From contig NW_014575562.1 in assembly GCF_000708205.1 (NCBI RefSeq), positions 1,241,616 through 1,305,615 of the forward strand: a stretch of DNA of 64,000 nucleotides. Reading direction: 5' to 3'. The stretch is from Mixia osmundae IAM 14324. Taxonomy: Eukaryota > Basidiomycota > Mixiomycetes > Mixiales > Mixiaceae. Numbering within the stretch: position 1 is the first letter of the stretch; each line of letters starts with the position of its first letter. The position numbers and the translations under genes were made by a program. This document shows, in pieces, positions 44,062 to 58,550 of the stretch. The notes beneath the pieces are model-generated. The model did not search any database, was not told where the DNA came from, and saw only the letters and a list, made by a program, of their open reading frames with translations.

Positions 44062-46072
44062 CTAACATACTGCACTGTCTTCCGAGTCACCCACGACAGC
44101 GACAAGTACACTAATGTCGTCATTTTTCCCTCCGACCTGTATCAGAGGAGACAGTCAGCTCTCGTTCGCATATCAAGGACTAGCGCACATAGTGAATGCC
44201 CTCTTCCATTGCGCGCTGTTGGAAGGGCGAGCTGACCGCTCTCTGGTCCTCGCTGACTGCCTTTGCACGACTGCATAGCGCCTCGCTGACTGCCTGAGGC
44301 GAAAATCTGAGCAGATTGAGTTGTGCGCTTTTTGCTTCATTGCCATGCCGAGGCACTTCTGTTGGCGTGGGTGCAGCAGGAGCATAGTGCGCGAAGCGGA
44401 GGACCTCTTCGAGAATATCTTCGTCGAACAGATTATCGACCAGACCGTCCGACGATAGTATGACAATCTGCGCTCCCTGTCAGCGGCACTTTCGGCTTTC
44501 CGGAAGACCGTACATCGTTCTTTTGCACCTTGACTGTGAACGATTGCGCGTCTTTGAGGGGCGTATCTTTCGAGTTTGTGCCAATCTGTACCGGAAAATT
44601 GAACGAGTGTTGCTGCTCCTCTGACCGGAAGATGTAATCCTGGCCTCTTATAATCCTGTGAGGCTCGTCAGCTAGTGCTAGGCGCACGATTCGAGGTAGC
44701 CTACGAGCAGCAGCAGTCGCCCACGTTGGCGAGGCGCAGTTCGTCATTGCGCAGGATAGCGAGCAGAGCGGTCGAGCTTCCTATAATTCCTTCCTCTCTC
44801 GCTTCGGATAGACAGCTCTCGGAGGCACGATGAAGCACTTGCACGGGATCGACGTCGTAATACTGCAAAAACATCTCATCCTCAATATCATCATATCGTG
44901 CCATCTCGGATGAGCAGTCTGGGATAGCAAAGTTAGCTTCAAGTGTTTCGCTTATAGAGAGCATCAAGCTCACGATGCATGAGCTTGCGCGAGAAAAGTG
45001 CAGGATCTGCCCCCTTGTGACCAGACCAACCGCCAACGCCGTCGGCGACACCGAGCGAATCCGTGCGGAGAAAGTAGGCGTCTTCGCCCACCTGCACGCT
45101 GAGCCCGACATCCTCTCTTGCCGTCTTAGTAGGCGAGGTGTAGGCTCGATCGCGCTGCGATTTCAGCTCGCCAGCGGCACCCTGGGACGTATTCGGGTAA
45201 AGAGGGTGACTAATTCGCGGACCCCTCCCTGAGCCGCCTGTGCCTGCTTGCTGATGTCCGTGTTTGGGTATGCCGTAGGCGCCGTGCGAGAAGATATATG
45301 ATCGCTTGCTGGGCAACAGACCTGCGCCAGAGAAGACGCCAGATAAGTAGCTTGGGCCGGAACTATAGTCTACCCCCCGTCCGGTCCTTCTGGCGCCGCC
45401 ATCTAGACCGCTGTCGTGCAATGATGATGCGGGACCGGCGGGTGAATAAGGCGCCTGCAAGGACGCTGAAGCTGAAGAATATGAGACTTGAAGCAATTGG
45501 TTTGGAAGAGCTTTGCTCTGCGAATGTGTGCCGGCGGCAAACCGCGCGGAGGGCGGCAAGGTGGTGTAGGAGTGACTTGACTCGGTCTGTCCATCAAAAA
45601 ATGCGCAGACCGGCAGAGACACGCTAGCTGGTCTTACATAACTCAAAAGGCTCGAGAGACCGCTGGTGCGGTTGACTCCTGGAACCTGCCGCCGTGAAGG
45701 GCTGGCATGACGTCTCCGCGATCTCGATACCGATGCATGGACGCTTGCAGATCCACTGCCCTCAAGAGGAGCAGCCGAATCGAAGAAGTCGAGCGAGCGC
45801 CCTCCAACAGAAGTCGTTCTCGTCTGATCGGCTGACTCTGGGTGAATGTAGCTATTGGGAGCCGCTTCCGTCGAAAAGGCCGACAACGAGAGATCTGACA
45901 GACCTGAGCTCGACAGCGCAAGGTACGCCTGATTGCTCGGTAGAGAGCCAGATGTGGGCGTCTGAGGCGACCATGTCTTGACGACGGCGAGCAGAGAGGA
46001 TCCAGACGCGGGCGTGGGCCTAAAGCCGATAGAGGAAGCAACCTTGCTCCACTGTTGATGGGTCTTGCTCAT
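44062..46072 (-). CDS. PTC7: PP2C-type protein phosphatase, Ptc7-like
   Basis: Mg/Mn-dependent Ser/Thr phosphatase; yeast Ptc7 is mitochondrial and acts on the coenzyme Q complex. Exons 46072..44974, 44918..44705, 44655..44514, 44467..44189, 44136..44062; introns 55, 49, 46, 52 nt; 602 residues. A 300-residue Ser-rich N-terminal extension, longer than in yeast, precedes the core: GEDAYFLRTDSLGVADGVGG with the metal-binding Asp, GSSTALLAILRNDELRLANV, GDC, IIRGQDYIFRSEEQQHSFNF, DAQSFTVKVQKNDIVILSSD, GLVDNLFDEDIL, and the last exon VGGKNDDISVLVAVV with the final metal Asp. The last two exons matter: without 44062..44136 the enzyme would lack its C-terminal metal site. Confidence 0.92.
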
Positions 46073-46456
46073 CTTTGCGCCTCAACCTGACCGTCAAGGG
46101 GAGGCTGTTGCAGTGATACCAGAGGGAAGGTGTTGTAGGCAATCTGAGTCGCTCTGACTGCCGTCGCGATTCCGGATCGCCGCCTTTAGGCTTTCCCGCG
46201 AGGGCTGATGGCGACGAAACACAGCATGATCGATGAACGATTGGCAGCCGTGGCCGAGCTCTGTCCTCTGTGGGCAGTCCCGAGTCTTGCAAGACGGATT
46301 ACTTCCCCAGTCAGACTGCCAGTCTGGACTGCTGCAGTTCCAGTGTGCGCGTGTTGGGTGCTGTCCCCCTCTTTTCATCGCGTTTGCCCGAAGCGGGTCG
46401 AAATAAAACTCAAGCTTCGACCGAACACGTACAACGCCCACGCTCGCCTGAAGGGG
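46073..46456. other. Divergent promoter region of PTC7 and ESS1
   Basis: 384 bp between start codons. An open frame continues upstream of the Ess1 start but has no family match, so I treat it as non-coding. Confidence 0.45.
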
Positions 46457-47155
46457 ATGGCAGACCCTTCCAAGGAATGGGGTGTCTACTTCTCTCGAAC
46501 GCACCAGCGACCCTACTTTCGCTCGAGCGTGACGAACGAGTCCCTTTGGGAAGCTCCTCCTCAGCTATCCAGGGAACAGATCGCAAGTCTGCCTGGTGCC
46601 GAGCTGCTCACGGGCGGGAAGCCAGCGCCAAAGGTCCCTTCAGTACGCGCAAGCATGGTCTCAGCTTTGGTGTGCGCTCATCGCTCGGACTCGGAAGCAG
46701 TCGTCTGAGAAGATCAGCGCGAGTCATCTGCTCATCAAGCACCGCGGCTCGCGCAGACCGTCTTCGTGGAAAGAGGCAAGCGCAGTCTCCACAATTTTGT
46801 GCTCCAGTGAGCGGACGCTGACAGTTTCGAGCAGTCACACGTGACGCGCACCACCGAAGAAGCCTACGAGATTCTTGCAGGGCACTACCGTGAACTCGTG
46901 CCTGGCTCGACCGGTCCCTCTGACGAAGGCGCGAGTGTACCCAACCCCAAGCCAGACCGGGCCTTGTTCGAACAGCTTGCCCTCGTGCATTCGGATTGCT
47001 CCTCTCACGCTCAGGCTGGCGCGCTCGGCAGCTTCGGCAGGGGCGCGATGCAGAAGCCGTTCGAAGACGCCGCCTTTGCTCTCCAGCCAGGCGAGATGAC
47101 GAGCAAGATTGTCTCAACCGATTCGGGACTACATCTCATCTATCGTACTGCTTGA
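46457..47155 (+). CDS. ESS1: Peptidyl-prolyl isomerase Ess1/Pin1
   Basis: Phospho-Ser/Thr-Pro-specific cis-trans isomerase; acts on the RNA polymerase II CTD. Exons 46457..46642, 46710..46775, 46835..47155; introns 67 and 59 nt, the second with a GC donor (GCAAGC). 190 residues. WW domain at 7-38 (EWGVYFSRTHQRPYFRSSVT, ESLWEAP), then the parvulin domain: SASHLLIKHRGSRRPSSWKE with the phosphate-binding Arg pair, TRTTEEAYEIL, LALVHSDCSSHAQAGALGSF containing the active-site Cys, and GEMTSKIVSTDSGLHLIYRT. The acceptor of intron 1 was chosen at 46709 because it restores frame to SASHLL. Confidence 0.95.
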
Positions 47156-47235
47156 CCCAAATGAAATTGAGCCGCATGTTGTACAGCCTTTGTCTGCAGG
47201 ACGACCATAGATTCGCGACAACAACACTAGTTTGG

Positions 47236-49030
47236 CTAAGCTTTTGTCCTCTTCGTCTGACGAGCATCGTAGGGCTCCCCGCCTGGCTGTTCCGCACCAC
47301 TGTCCGGTACGGGCTCCTCCTCGTCGGGAACGTCGAAGAGGTCTTCCTCGTCTGATCGATCATCGCCGAGCGCAGCCAGGTCGAATTGATCCTCATAAGC
47401 GAACTCGTTCTCTTCCTCTACTTGATCCGCCGCGCCATCGACAAGCTCCTGTTCGTCTTCGCTTTCGCTAACGTCCGCGCCATCTGCGCCGGCATCGTTC
47501 TGTTCGGCTGTGTCGCCATTCTTTGCCTTTCTCTTGTCCGCCTTGAGCTCTGCTTGTGCAGCCCTCTTGCGGGCAACGTTGGCTTCTTGCTCTGTGCGCC
47601 GCTCCGTTCGCAGCTTCCGGCGTTCGGCAAGCGAACGAGCAATGTCTGCTGCCTCCTTCTTGGTCTTGTGGACTGTATAGTGTCATCGTCAGCCATCATT
47701 AGCATCTTGTTACAGTATGGCGCGACCTACCCAGCTCGTGAAAGAGTACGCTGCCTGCCTCGCCTTTGCTGCCAGCGCCCGTGACGCCCTCTTCGATTTT
47801 GGTCAAGCCCAGCTCGAGCCTTGGTCCGAGTTCGGTGAGCTTGATAGCCCGCTTCTCGCTGCGACGGTTACCTCGCCCGACATAGTCTTGTGGCAGAGAG
47901 ACCGCCTTTGAGTCGGGATCCTCCTCGTCTGATGACGCTTCGGAGGCAGAAGAGATGGCTGCATCGAACCCGCCTGTGCCTACGGACGAAGGCGTGCCCT
48001 CGCGAACAGGACTCTCGCTGAGACCTGCTCGCTGAAGTACATAGTCCGATATATCGTGTGCGCTGGCGAGGCTGACGACTCTGCGCGGCCGATTGAGGCC
48101 GGTAAGGTTATCCGACGCGACAGAGCTCGCTCGCATCCTGTTATGCGCTGCTGCGCCTTGCACGATCTTGCGAATCGGACGAGAGATACCTAACGGCCTG
48201 ACAGTGATGAGATAGTGGCGAAGCTCGATAGTTCGGGTGGTAGCATTGTAAGACAGCAAGAGGACGCGTCGGGCTTGTGTCAGATGCATCTGATCACCCA
48301 GTGAGCATATTGAAAGTGGGACTAGCAGCAGACTCACAGTATGGACTTGTATTGGCGGGAAGAGATTTTGAAACATGGTCGTCATCAGCTGGAGATGCTT
48401 GTCTTCTCCTCCAAAATTGTTCAGGATAAGCTGGGAGATGTCATGTAAGCATATGCGACTGCCAGAGGAGACATGCTCACCATGGGCTCGGTCGCATATT
48501 CTGCGCCTGGACTGCGCGGTCTTCGGGACATGTTGAGGACGTCCCGGATGAGGGCATATCGCAGGACTTTGAAGCTCAGCGTCGGACCTCGCGGCAGGCG
48601 TGACAGGCGCAGATTGACATTTGCGATCGAGCCAGCGAGCGCAGTCTCTGGCATATCAAGATCGTCGAGCTTCTGCGATAGGACGATCAGATGGCTGACA
48701 CCCAAAGGTCCCGACATGGCGATAAAATCTCGTAGTCGATTTCTTTTTCGCTCCTGTCAAGCTTGATGAGCACGTCTACAGAGCGCGTGCATGATGATGC
48801 ACCTTTAGCCGGGAAGCAGTGTTGGGCTCGAGTATCTTGCGAATGTCTCTCACGAGCTGTTGCGCCGAAGAGCCCACTTCCCCAGAGACGACGACGAAAG
48901 ACTTTGGTATCGCATTCTTGCCGTTGACCGCTGCAGGAGGCGCGTTGAGCAGGTGTGTCCTGGTCTTGCGCTGTCCTCGACTTCAGCAAGATGGTAACAG
49001 TATATGGGGAGCACGCACCCGACGAGCCAT
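47236..49030 (-). CDS. SSF1: Ribosome biogenesis protein Ssf1/Peter Pan (Brix domain)
   Basis: Nucleolar factor for 27S pre-rRNA processing and 60S assembly. Exons 49030..49019, 48964..48803, 48753..48481, 48430..48338, 48289..47731, 47672..47236; introns 54, 49, 50, 48, 58 nt; 511 residues. The first exon is only 12 nt (MARR). Brix domain signatures: IPKSFVVVSGEVGSSAQQLV, DIRKILEPNTASRLKERKRN, LRDFIAMSGPLGVSHLIVLS, LSRLPRGPTLSFKVLRYALI, LILNNFGGEDKHLQLMTTMF, QNLFPPIQVHT, RHYLITVRPLGISRPIRKI. The long C-terminus is Lys/Arg-rich then very acidic, as in Ssf1. Ends 80 bp from the convergent ESS1 stop. Confidence 0.95.
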
Positions 49031-49209
49031 TGCTTTATCGGAGCCTGACGAGTCTGTCGAGCGCAATAATTGACAAGTTGACAATTTTTGACTTCGCGTA
49101 CAAATTGGATCCGAAGGCGGAGGGACCCCGAGGAGGCTCAGATCACAGCATGCTCGGAGCTGGTCCCGGCACGCAGGCGGGCTCGCTCTCCAAGTCTAGG
49201 TGCATGGTA

Positions 49210-50665
49210 TTATACAGCAACATTCTGCTGAGACAACATGTAACAAGCGACCTCGAAGACGCCAATCGTAACCGCGCTCCCCGCGGCGGAGCTGACCATC
49301 GTCGGCTTGAGACCTCGCGCGAGACCCTTGAGACCCGTGATGCGCGCATAGAGCTGCTGTCTATTGAGTTCGTTGGTGGGATAGCGTAGATTGGCTAGTC
49401 TGAACATCCATGAGGTCCGGTTGTGAGTGTAGCCAGACGACCTGGCTTGCTGCGATTCGCGGTAGATCTGATTGGCAACTTGCCTTATCGAGAGCTTCGG
49501 GGCCTGATTTGGAGCGTGTGGCTGTGCTCCCGCGACCTGTAGCCTCGTTTTGACGATATCCAGGCTGGAGCGTTCAGAATTAGCTCGTAGCCAGATATCA
49601 CGGGATGACGTACGGATAGGGAACGACGGCAGCAAGTGTGCCCGCTATGGCGCCCGATAGTAGTATCCTGCCTAGCTCGGCTGGAGAGGTCGGACTGGCG
49701 GGCGAGTCCTGCGCCGACGACGTCGGCGAAGGCTCGAATGCCTTGTCGCCTCTGAGTGTGCGCCGGATGGCAAAGTCTGGCTAGCTCATCAGATCATCGA
49801 TGTCGGTGCATCAAGGCCAACGCTCACATGCCCAGAAGAAGATGCCGGATGAGATGGAATCTCTGACGCCTGTCACGAGGCCGCCCACGTAGAAGCCGCG
49901 CAGTCCGTCGCGCGCAAAGATCATCCTGGCAATGCCGAATGTGCCGAGTGCCGTTCGCCCCGGTGGTGGCTTTGCGATCGTTTCCATGTCAGCTCAATAA
50001 CGGATCGTTGAAGCGAAGTGGGCACCTTTGGCTCGGCTTGCGCTGCACATTTGACGACTTCGACGGGCGTTTGCAAGAGGGCGCAACATGCCCCTGCCGT
50101 CGCGCCTGCGACAAAGACGCGACTGAGCATTGCGGGATCCTTTGCATGGCCATGTCATCAGCGAAGGGACATCACGAGCAGATCGAGCGTGGCGGACCTG
50201 TCTATCTTGGGACAATTGGGACATCGCACGGCCGTATATGCCGAAAAATGCAGAGTCTATGAATGCGAGTCCGAGGATGGGCGCTGCAGCTCCGGCGGTG
50301 AGGAAGCGCCAGCCTTCCTGCTCCCACAGTGCGCGCAGTGTCGGTCTCACGGACGCTCGGGCTGCGGTCAACGTCGCACTGGTACCGGAAGCGATTGGCG
50401 TGCTCTGACTCAACAAGACCCGTGAGGATATCTCGCCTGACGAGGTCAAGCTCTGTTGGTGAGGCAGCGAAGCCGGTAGCCTGCCTGAGCCAACGCGGGA
50501 CGACGAAGGGACTGAGGTCTGCAGTCTGATCTTGTAGACCTCGAGTGGATTGCAGATGAGGATGCCGAGGGCACCACCGAGCCAGCCGGCCACAAAGTCA
50601 GTGGTGCTGCTCAGCTCCCTCGACGCTGGCTTGTCGGGGGGCAGCGGCCGCACTTCGACCTCCAT
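49210..50665 (-). CDS. Mitochondrial carrier family (SLC25) protein
   Basis: Inner-membrane metabolite exchanger, substrate unknown. Exons 50665..50198, 50139..50026, 49969..49828, 49776..49614, 49564..49210; introns 58, 56, 51, 49 nt; 413 residues. Three tandem repeats carry the signatures PLEVYKIRLQ, PVEVVKCAAQ and PLDIVKTRLQ; the second lacks the basic residue after the motif. GWLGGALGILICNPLEVYK, GATAGACCALLQTPVEVVK, GFYVGGLVTGVRDSISSGIF and GALIAGTLAAV-like SGAIAGTLAAVVPYPL mark the odd and even helices. The third repeat holds an insert of about 35 residues (YTHNRTSWMFRLANLRYP) that might instead be an unrecognised intron. Start at the first in-frame ATG (MEVEVRPL). Confidence 0.88.
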
Positions 50666-50778
50666 GCCGCCGTCAGGGACCGAGACCACGCCGACTGGTG
50701 CTGCTGGCTTGATGGCGATTTTGGCTTTTGCCTCTGCCAAAATAATTTGGTGACAGTCATCGACAGCCGGCTCAGTCG
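50666..50778. promoter_or_regulatory. Shared 113-bp divergent promoter of two mitochondrial-protein genes
   Basis: Only 113 bp separate the start codons of the mitochondrial carrier (-) and mitochondrial EF-G (+), so both promoters must overlap. No TATA box is obvious. Joint regulation is an inference. Confidence 0.5.
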
Positions 50779-53441
<2,663 letters not shown>

Positions 53442-53499
53442 ACGAATCACACATCTTGTTGTCCGAATCATGCATGCAGTGCCCCTCTCTAACGACCTA

Positions 53500-55952
53500 T
53501 CAGTCGAAAGCCTCTGCCGGGATGGTAGGTCGAAGCTGCTCAAAGTTCGTCATGGACCGTGTAGGATCCCATTCGTTCAGGGCGAGGCAGTCGAATGCGA
53601 ATTGTGACTTGAGGCGCGTGAGACGCGAGAACTCGGCAACCATTGCCTCTTGCTGCGGCGTCTGTCCACGGATATCAGCACGTAAGCAAAGAACCAAGAG
53701 TGTGGCTTACAATAGCAGCAGGCGGCGCTTCTGCAGCGAGGTTCGCTATCGCCAGACATCCAGGCTCCCAAGCGGAGGCATGCGAATGTCCTCGAAGCGT
53801 AAGCTGATCAGAGATGATCAAGCATGGCCAGCCTGCGGCGTGTGCGCTGCAACTGGGGTAAGCATCGAAAGGATCGGGCAGGTCTGATTGCTTACATGGT
53901 GTCGGGAGCTGCAGGCGCCAAGATAAAGGCGCGATCGAAAGAAACGCGAGCCGATGTGCCAGCTATGTCGGAATAAGTAAGCGAGCACCAGGATCAAGCT
54001 GCTCGACGAACCTTCTTCAAACATACCGTGCACGGTAACGAAGAGCACCTCGCCTTCCGCATGGGCATCAGGCTGGGTCCAGACGTCAAAAACGAACTCC
54101 GCAGCGCGTGCAAGAGGATGTGATGTTCCTGGCATCGCCTTGAGAGCCGCGACAATGTCGTCTGGACCGACAAGGAGCGTTGGAACGACGGGGGTCGTCG
54201 CTCGGTTGAGATTACGTGCACTAGCCTTGACATCGTTGCGGTCCTTGATAGTGATGTAGCGCCGGAAGTCGAGACGGTTCTGGTATGCTTTCGCCTTGTT
54301 GCCTGAGCTAAATGAACGCTTCTCGTGGACCATACGCTGCGGCGGCATACTGTTGAGCGCGTAAGAGAATGACGCCGATGGTGCATAGGCTGCATGAAGA
54401 TTCTCTCTGGACTTGTCCAGGCTTTCGAAGAATCTGCAAGTCAGGAGATCAGCCTCAAATTTAGTTGCGAGGGCGTAGGCTGACTTTGCGAGGAAGGCTG
54501 CCACCAGGGAGCGGCCTCCTTCCGAGTCTGCAAAGCCTGGCTGCATTCCATAGGGGAAGCGGGTCTCCTTCTCGGTGAGCAGGCTCCCTCTGTCGATGGG
54601 CAGCATGTCTAGCGAGGTAAGCGCCGGGAACAGCTTCGCGACATCCCTGCTGGGGTATCAGCTCCAGTAGAGGGGTAGCGGTCCTAACAGACCTCTGATA
54701 GTCTCTCTGACGTCCGGCATAATTGCTCGTGATGGGATTGCCGGTGAGGACGAGCGCTTCTAGTTGCTTGAGACCGCCGCTATGACGATTCGAGCTGCCT
54801 ATGGGATTCATTGGACTTGTGCGCGCAATTTTGTTGTCGGCAAGCGACAGATTATGGAGATGAGGCAGATATTGGACCAACAAGGAGGGCGACAGATCAC
54901 GGAGATTCTCGAGATCGTTATTTGCCAGCGAGAGGCTGACGATCTGCTCCGGGCGTGATTAGTTGGCTCGTCAAAGCGTTGCTGGCATGAGACGTACTTG
55001 AGGATAAGTCTGAGAGACAGACTTCCAGAGAGCGCCAGCAATGGCCTTGGGCGCGTCTCGCGTGCCCGGCGGTTTGATCCCTTTGAGTCTCCATATGGGG
55101 TCGCGTATCATGCCGGAGAGATCAAGAAGGGCAGCAGAAGGGTTCCAGCGTTGCTCGATAAAATCATGGAGAACCTGGATGCTCGAGGGCTTCGTGCCTG
55201 CTGAGCTGGATCGTGGCTCGCCTGCTTCTTCGATGGCCTTTGCAGCAAGCCCTTTGATGGATACGGATGCCTTCTGACCCCTGGCCGAGCGGTTCCGGTT
55301 GCGTTCGTACGGCGTCGAGTTGGAAGACTACATGCTGGGGGGTTAGCATGGGAAGCTCAGCTTTGCAAATAGTGCGACACACCTTGCGATCCTGTCGACG
55401 CGTGTCTCGGGAGGGCGTGTCATCTAGGGCGAGCTCGTCTCTGGCGCGGCCTTTGCCCTTGCTTCGCTTATCTCTGCCCTGTCCTGCCTTTGGGCGTGCT
55501 CTGCCGGCGGCCGAATCCAAGCGTGACATGGTCTCATCCTCAATGTGATCGGCTTTTTCGTGTGGGCGCGGTCTGCCGCCGCTGGGGCCATTCCTTCTGG
55601 CCGGTCTGTCATTGGCACTTCCATTGGATGCAGAGACTGGACGGAGACTCTGAGGATCGAATTGGGAGAAGAAGCCGGCTGCAGATTTGTATGAAGACGA
55701 TCAGCTCTGCGATGATTGACAATGGCTGCAAGGGTGCTGCAGTGACCGACCTGAAGGCTGAGCCGTCGTGCTTGCTGGTGCAGAGGGGCCTGCTTGTGCT
55801 GAAGCTGATCCAGAGGGCTGCAAGACCAGTGGCTGCTGCTGCTGCTCCTGAGGGACGCTCAGGCCAATGGGTGCAGGATTGCTTGCCCCTTGTCCTACCG
55901 GGCCAGACTGCTGCTGCAGGAAGAAGGGAATGGGAGCGAGCTGCTCTGCCAT
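53500..55952 (-). CDS. MEX67: mRNA export receptor Mex67 (NXF1/TAP)
   Basis: Carries mRNPs through nuclear pores with Mtr2. Exons 55952..55751, 55678..55383, 55327..54998, 54943..54693, 54649..54012, 53962..53896, 53852..53711, 53661..53500; introns 72, 55, 54, 43, 49, 43, 49 nt; about 695 residues. A Gln/Pro/Ser-rich start (ATG 55952; an upstream ATG near 56041 spliced over 37 nt is an alternative) leads to an Arg/Gly-rich region, then LRRs (VVSLSLANNDLENLRDLSPS-like IVSLSLANNDLENL, LPHLHNLSLADNKIA, LEALVLTGNPITSNY), KLFPALTSLDMLPIDR, the NTF2-like domain (FLAKSAYALATKFEADL, LFVTVHGMFEE, FDRAFILAPAA, LIISDQLTLRG), and the TAP-C/UBA domain (MVAEFSRLTRLKSQFAFDCL, LNEWDPTRSMTNFEQL). Confidence 0.94.
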
Positions 55953-56187
55953 GTTGTGCTGAGCTACTCCTGCTGTCCTTACGATCAGCGGTCAGCCATG
56001 CATCCGTCCCTTGGTCAGCTCGCCCTCGGGCCTTGGACATTGTCGTCGACGTGACGTGCCGTGCCGAGTGAAGCACTGATCAATGCCTCATCGATAGAAC
56101 GCTCTACCAGCTCTCCGCTTGCTTCTCTCCTCCTCCTCCTCCGAGGATACCCGTTCGGCCGGTCAGTCGGGCCAGCCATCTGCAGTC

Positions 56188-57570
56188 ATGGCACTCAACC
56201 TGCCTTATATCGACCTCCAGCCTGACTTGTCAGACGTGGTCAACGATGTCTGTCAGCAAGTCGTCACTGCTGACCAGTTCTGGCTGTCCGTCTACAAGCT
56301 CGGCTGCTCCTCCGTCCACACGCGCATCAGGCTCTCACACGAACAAGGTCAAGAGGCTAGCTGGCAGGTCTGCGCGGACGGTGAGCCCTTTGAGGGTCTC
56401 TCCATCGATGCCGTGCTCGACCGTCAGGGCCGATCGCTCTCCTTCATCACACCTGCCATGGTCAGTCGTAGCTCCATCAGCTTGACGTCGCCCAGCCGTG
56501 TCTGAAGCCCGCATACACAGACGGGCATCGTCGTCACCTGCGACAGCCTGGGCGTGCACGGCACAGTCTGTCGATTGCCCTCACGCGTTCATCCGACCGT
56601 GTCGAAGCAGCTCCTCTCCTTCGACGTCACGCTCTTGCCCGAATCCACCTTTGTGCTCGGCGGACCGGACGGCTCGCTCTTCGCACGTTCACTCGCGCCT
56701 GCAGGCTTACGCGGCCTTAAAGCGCTCCAGGGTCATCTCGGCGACATCACCTCTTCGACCTTTTTCCCATCCGGCGAGGTCTTACTGAGCACATCGTCTG
56801 ACTTGTCTGCCCGTGTATGGAGCGCTCAGACAGGTGCATGTCCCCGTGTGCTCAAGGGTCACACGAGAGGTCTCACCTGCTCTGCCATCGTCCGAGAGGG
56901 CAAGATCGTTTTGACTGCCTCTTTCGACCAATCCATAAAGCTCTGGCGGCTCGCAGACGGTGTCTGCATGGCGACCGTGCAGCTACAGCAGGACGAAGTC
57001 GTGTTGCGCATCGTCATCGTCCATCGCGATAGTGCAGGCCCTCCGCCAGACGGTCATGAAGCTATCGTACCCGAGGAACGCAAAGGCTTAGTAGGCCTGC
57101 TTGCTATCTGTGCTACTCGGAATGGCTCCATCATCATTGTCAATCTGGCGACTGCAGTCGTCGAGCGCAGACTGTCCACGGGCTCTCAGACCGCTGTCGA
57201 TGCCCTGGCCTGCAACGAATCAACCGGTCATGTCCTCCTCGGCCTTCGCAACGGTCAGCTCCAGCTATGGGATCCCCATACCACACAAGACGGAGCGCAT
57301 CTCCTGACCCTTTGCCGAAACGATGCTGGCATCAACGACATCGCACACGATGCCGCAACAGACCGATGGCTCATTGCTGGCGCTGACGGCTTGGCCTATT
57401 CAGTCGACCTAGGCAGCAGCCCGAGCGGGTTTCAGCCAAGAGTGACGAGCGAATGGGCAGGGTGCTCGATCGATACCCTTGTTGCTATCAAGCCAACCGT
57501 CCAGGGCACCTTCGTAGCTTCCAAGACGCAAGGAATCCGACACTATAGCTCGTACGCTCCAACAGACTAA
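56188..57570 (+). CDS. RPN14: Proteasome-interacting WD40 protein Rpn14/PAAF1
   Basis: WD40 chaperone for assembly of the 19S base, binding the Rpt6 ATPase. Exons 56188..56460 and 56521..57570, 60-nt intron, phase 0; 440 residues. After a 130-residue N-terminal part, WD repeats are visible: LKALQGHLGDITSSTFFPSG, LSARVWSAQTG, LKGHTRGLTCSAIVREGKIV, ASFDQSIKLWRL, a Gly/Asp-rich repeat after GLLAICATRNGSIIIVNL, and LLGLRNGQLQLWDPHT. The unusual N-terminal region and the HxGxVTS-like first repeat fit PAAF1 better than other WD40 families. Its stop is 2 bp from the stop of the convergent neighbour. Confidence 0.8.
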
Positions 57571-57572
57571 AA

Positions 57573-58280
57573 TCACGCCTCGTCAGAGTTCCTCGTGCGC
57601 TTCAGGCGATTCTTGCCATTGAAGTCCAGCTCGGCGAACTGCTTGTCGCCGAGCTGCATGTTGCCGATCGTCGAGCCTGCGTCCATCTGCCAAGTCAGGA
57701 TGTGGCCCTGCGCGTCGTTCCTGTCATGTGCCAAGCAGCATGGAGTCAGATCGCCCAGGCATGACCGCGGCATGACTTGCGTTCCGCTGAATGCATAGTG
57801 CACGCCGGGCTGGCTCATCTCGATGAACCACATGTATTGGCCCTGCTCGAACAGTGACTGTAGCGCGAGGATGCAAGTACCAGGAGACGGCTTACCAGTG
57901 CTGGAATTGAGATATGATCTCCCGGTGTGCAGTCTGGGATGCCGCCCGCTACGGAGATGTATCGCTGCGAGGAAGCGCGCCCGTCAGCCTGTTGCCCAAT
58001 GCTGAGCACATCACGATGCGCACCTTGAGGACTCTGTCCCAGTTGAGTTGAAAAGTCTGCAGCACGTGAGGGTTCAGTGTTGCCATGACCGGAGCGAGGC
58101 CTGACGTACACAGTCTTTGCTGAAAATACCGTACATGTCCGTTGCCATCCTGAACGTCACAGTGAACGGCGTGATGTTGGTCAATTGTGACTCTGGCGAG
58201 CGCTGAACGATGGGCATCTTGAGCACGTCGCCACAGACATGGCTCGCTAGCGATGCGACGAGCACAAGCAGACCGAGCAT
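57573..58280 (-). CDS. Secreted orphan protein with signal peptide
   Basis: Not recognised. Exons 58280..58110, 58056..58024, 57964..57896, 57842..57573; introns 53, 59, 53 nt, all phase 0; 180 residues. It begins with a clear signal peptide, MLGLLVLVASLASHVCG, and the mature part starts about DVLKMPIVQR. Visible: FRMATDMYGIFSKDCTFQLN, RYISVAGGIPDCTPGDHISI, QYMWFIEMSQPGVHYAFSGT, SCLGDLTPCCLAHDRND, and a basic tail KRTRNSDEA. Six cysteines remain after cleavage (KDC, PDC, SC, PCC plus signal-region Cys). The start is the ATG directly before the hydrophobic core. A beta-rich extracellular fold is plausible; function unknown. Confidence 0.7.
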
Positions 58281-58550
58281 CTTGAGCGAGTTGTAGAAGA
58301 CATACTGCTGGGAGACCAGAGAGGAGAAGGAGTGCTCGTCAAACATGTCTCATCACTGGCACTCGACAACGACGACCAGGGAGCTCGCTGCAGGCTGACG
58401 AGGCGACGCGCTTGAATGGATGTGAGGGCAGAACGATCGACCAAGTGGGAACGCGGTCAGATGTGGCTAGTGGATAGACAGAGGAGTAGGTCCAGATCGG
58501 GTAGATCCATAGAGACATCCTAGACGCGAGATTGCAACGAAAAGCTTGAG

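Noticed and set aside
44173-46072. Several overlapping minus-strand frames that first looked like a broken phosphatase gene
   Set aside because: Four introns of 46-55 nt join them into a complete PP2C with all metal-binding residues.
46208-46456. Upstream in-frame extension of Ess1
   Set aside because: The family starts directly at the WW domain and the extension has no similarity; the ATG at 46457 gives the normal N-terminus.
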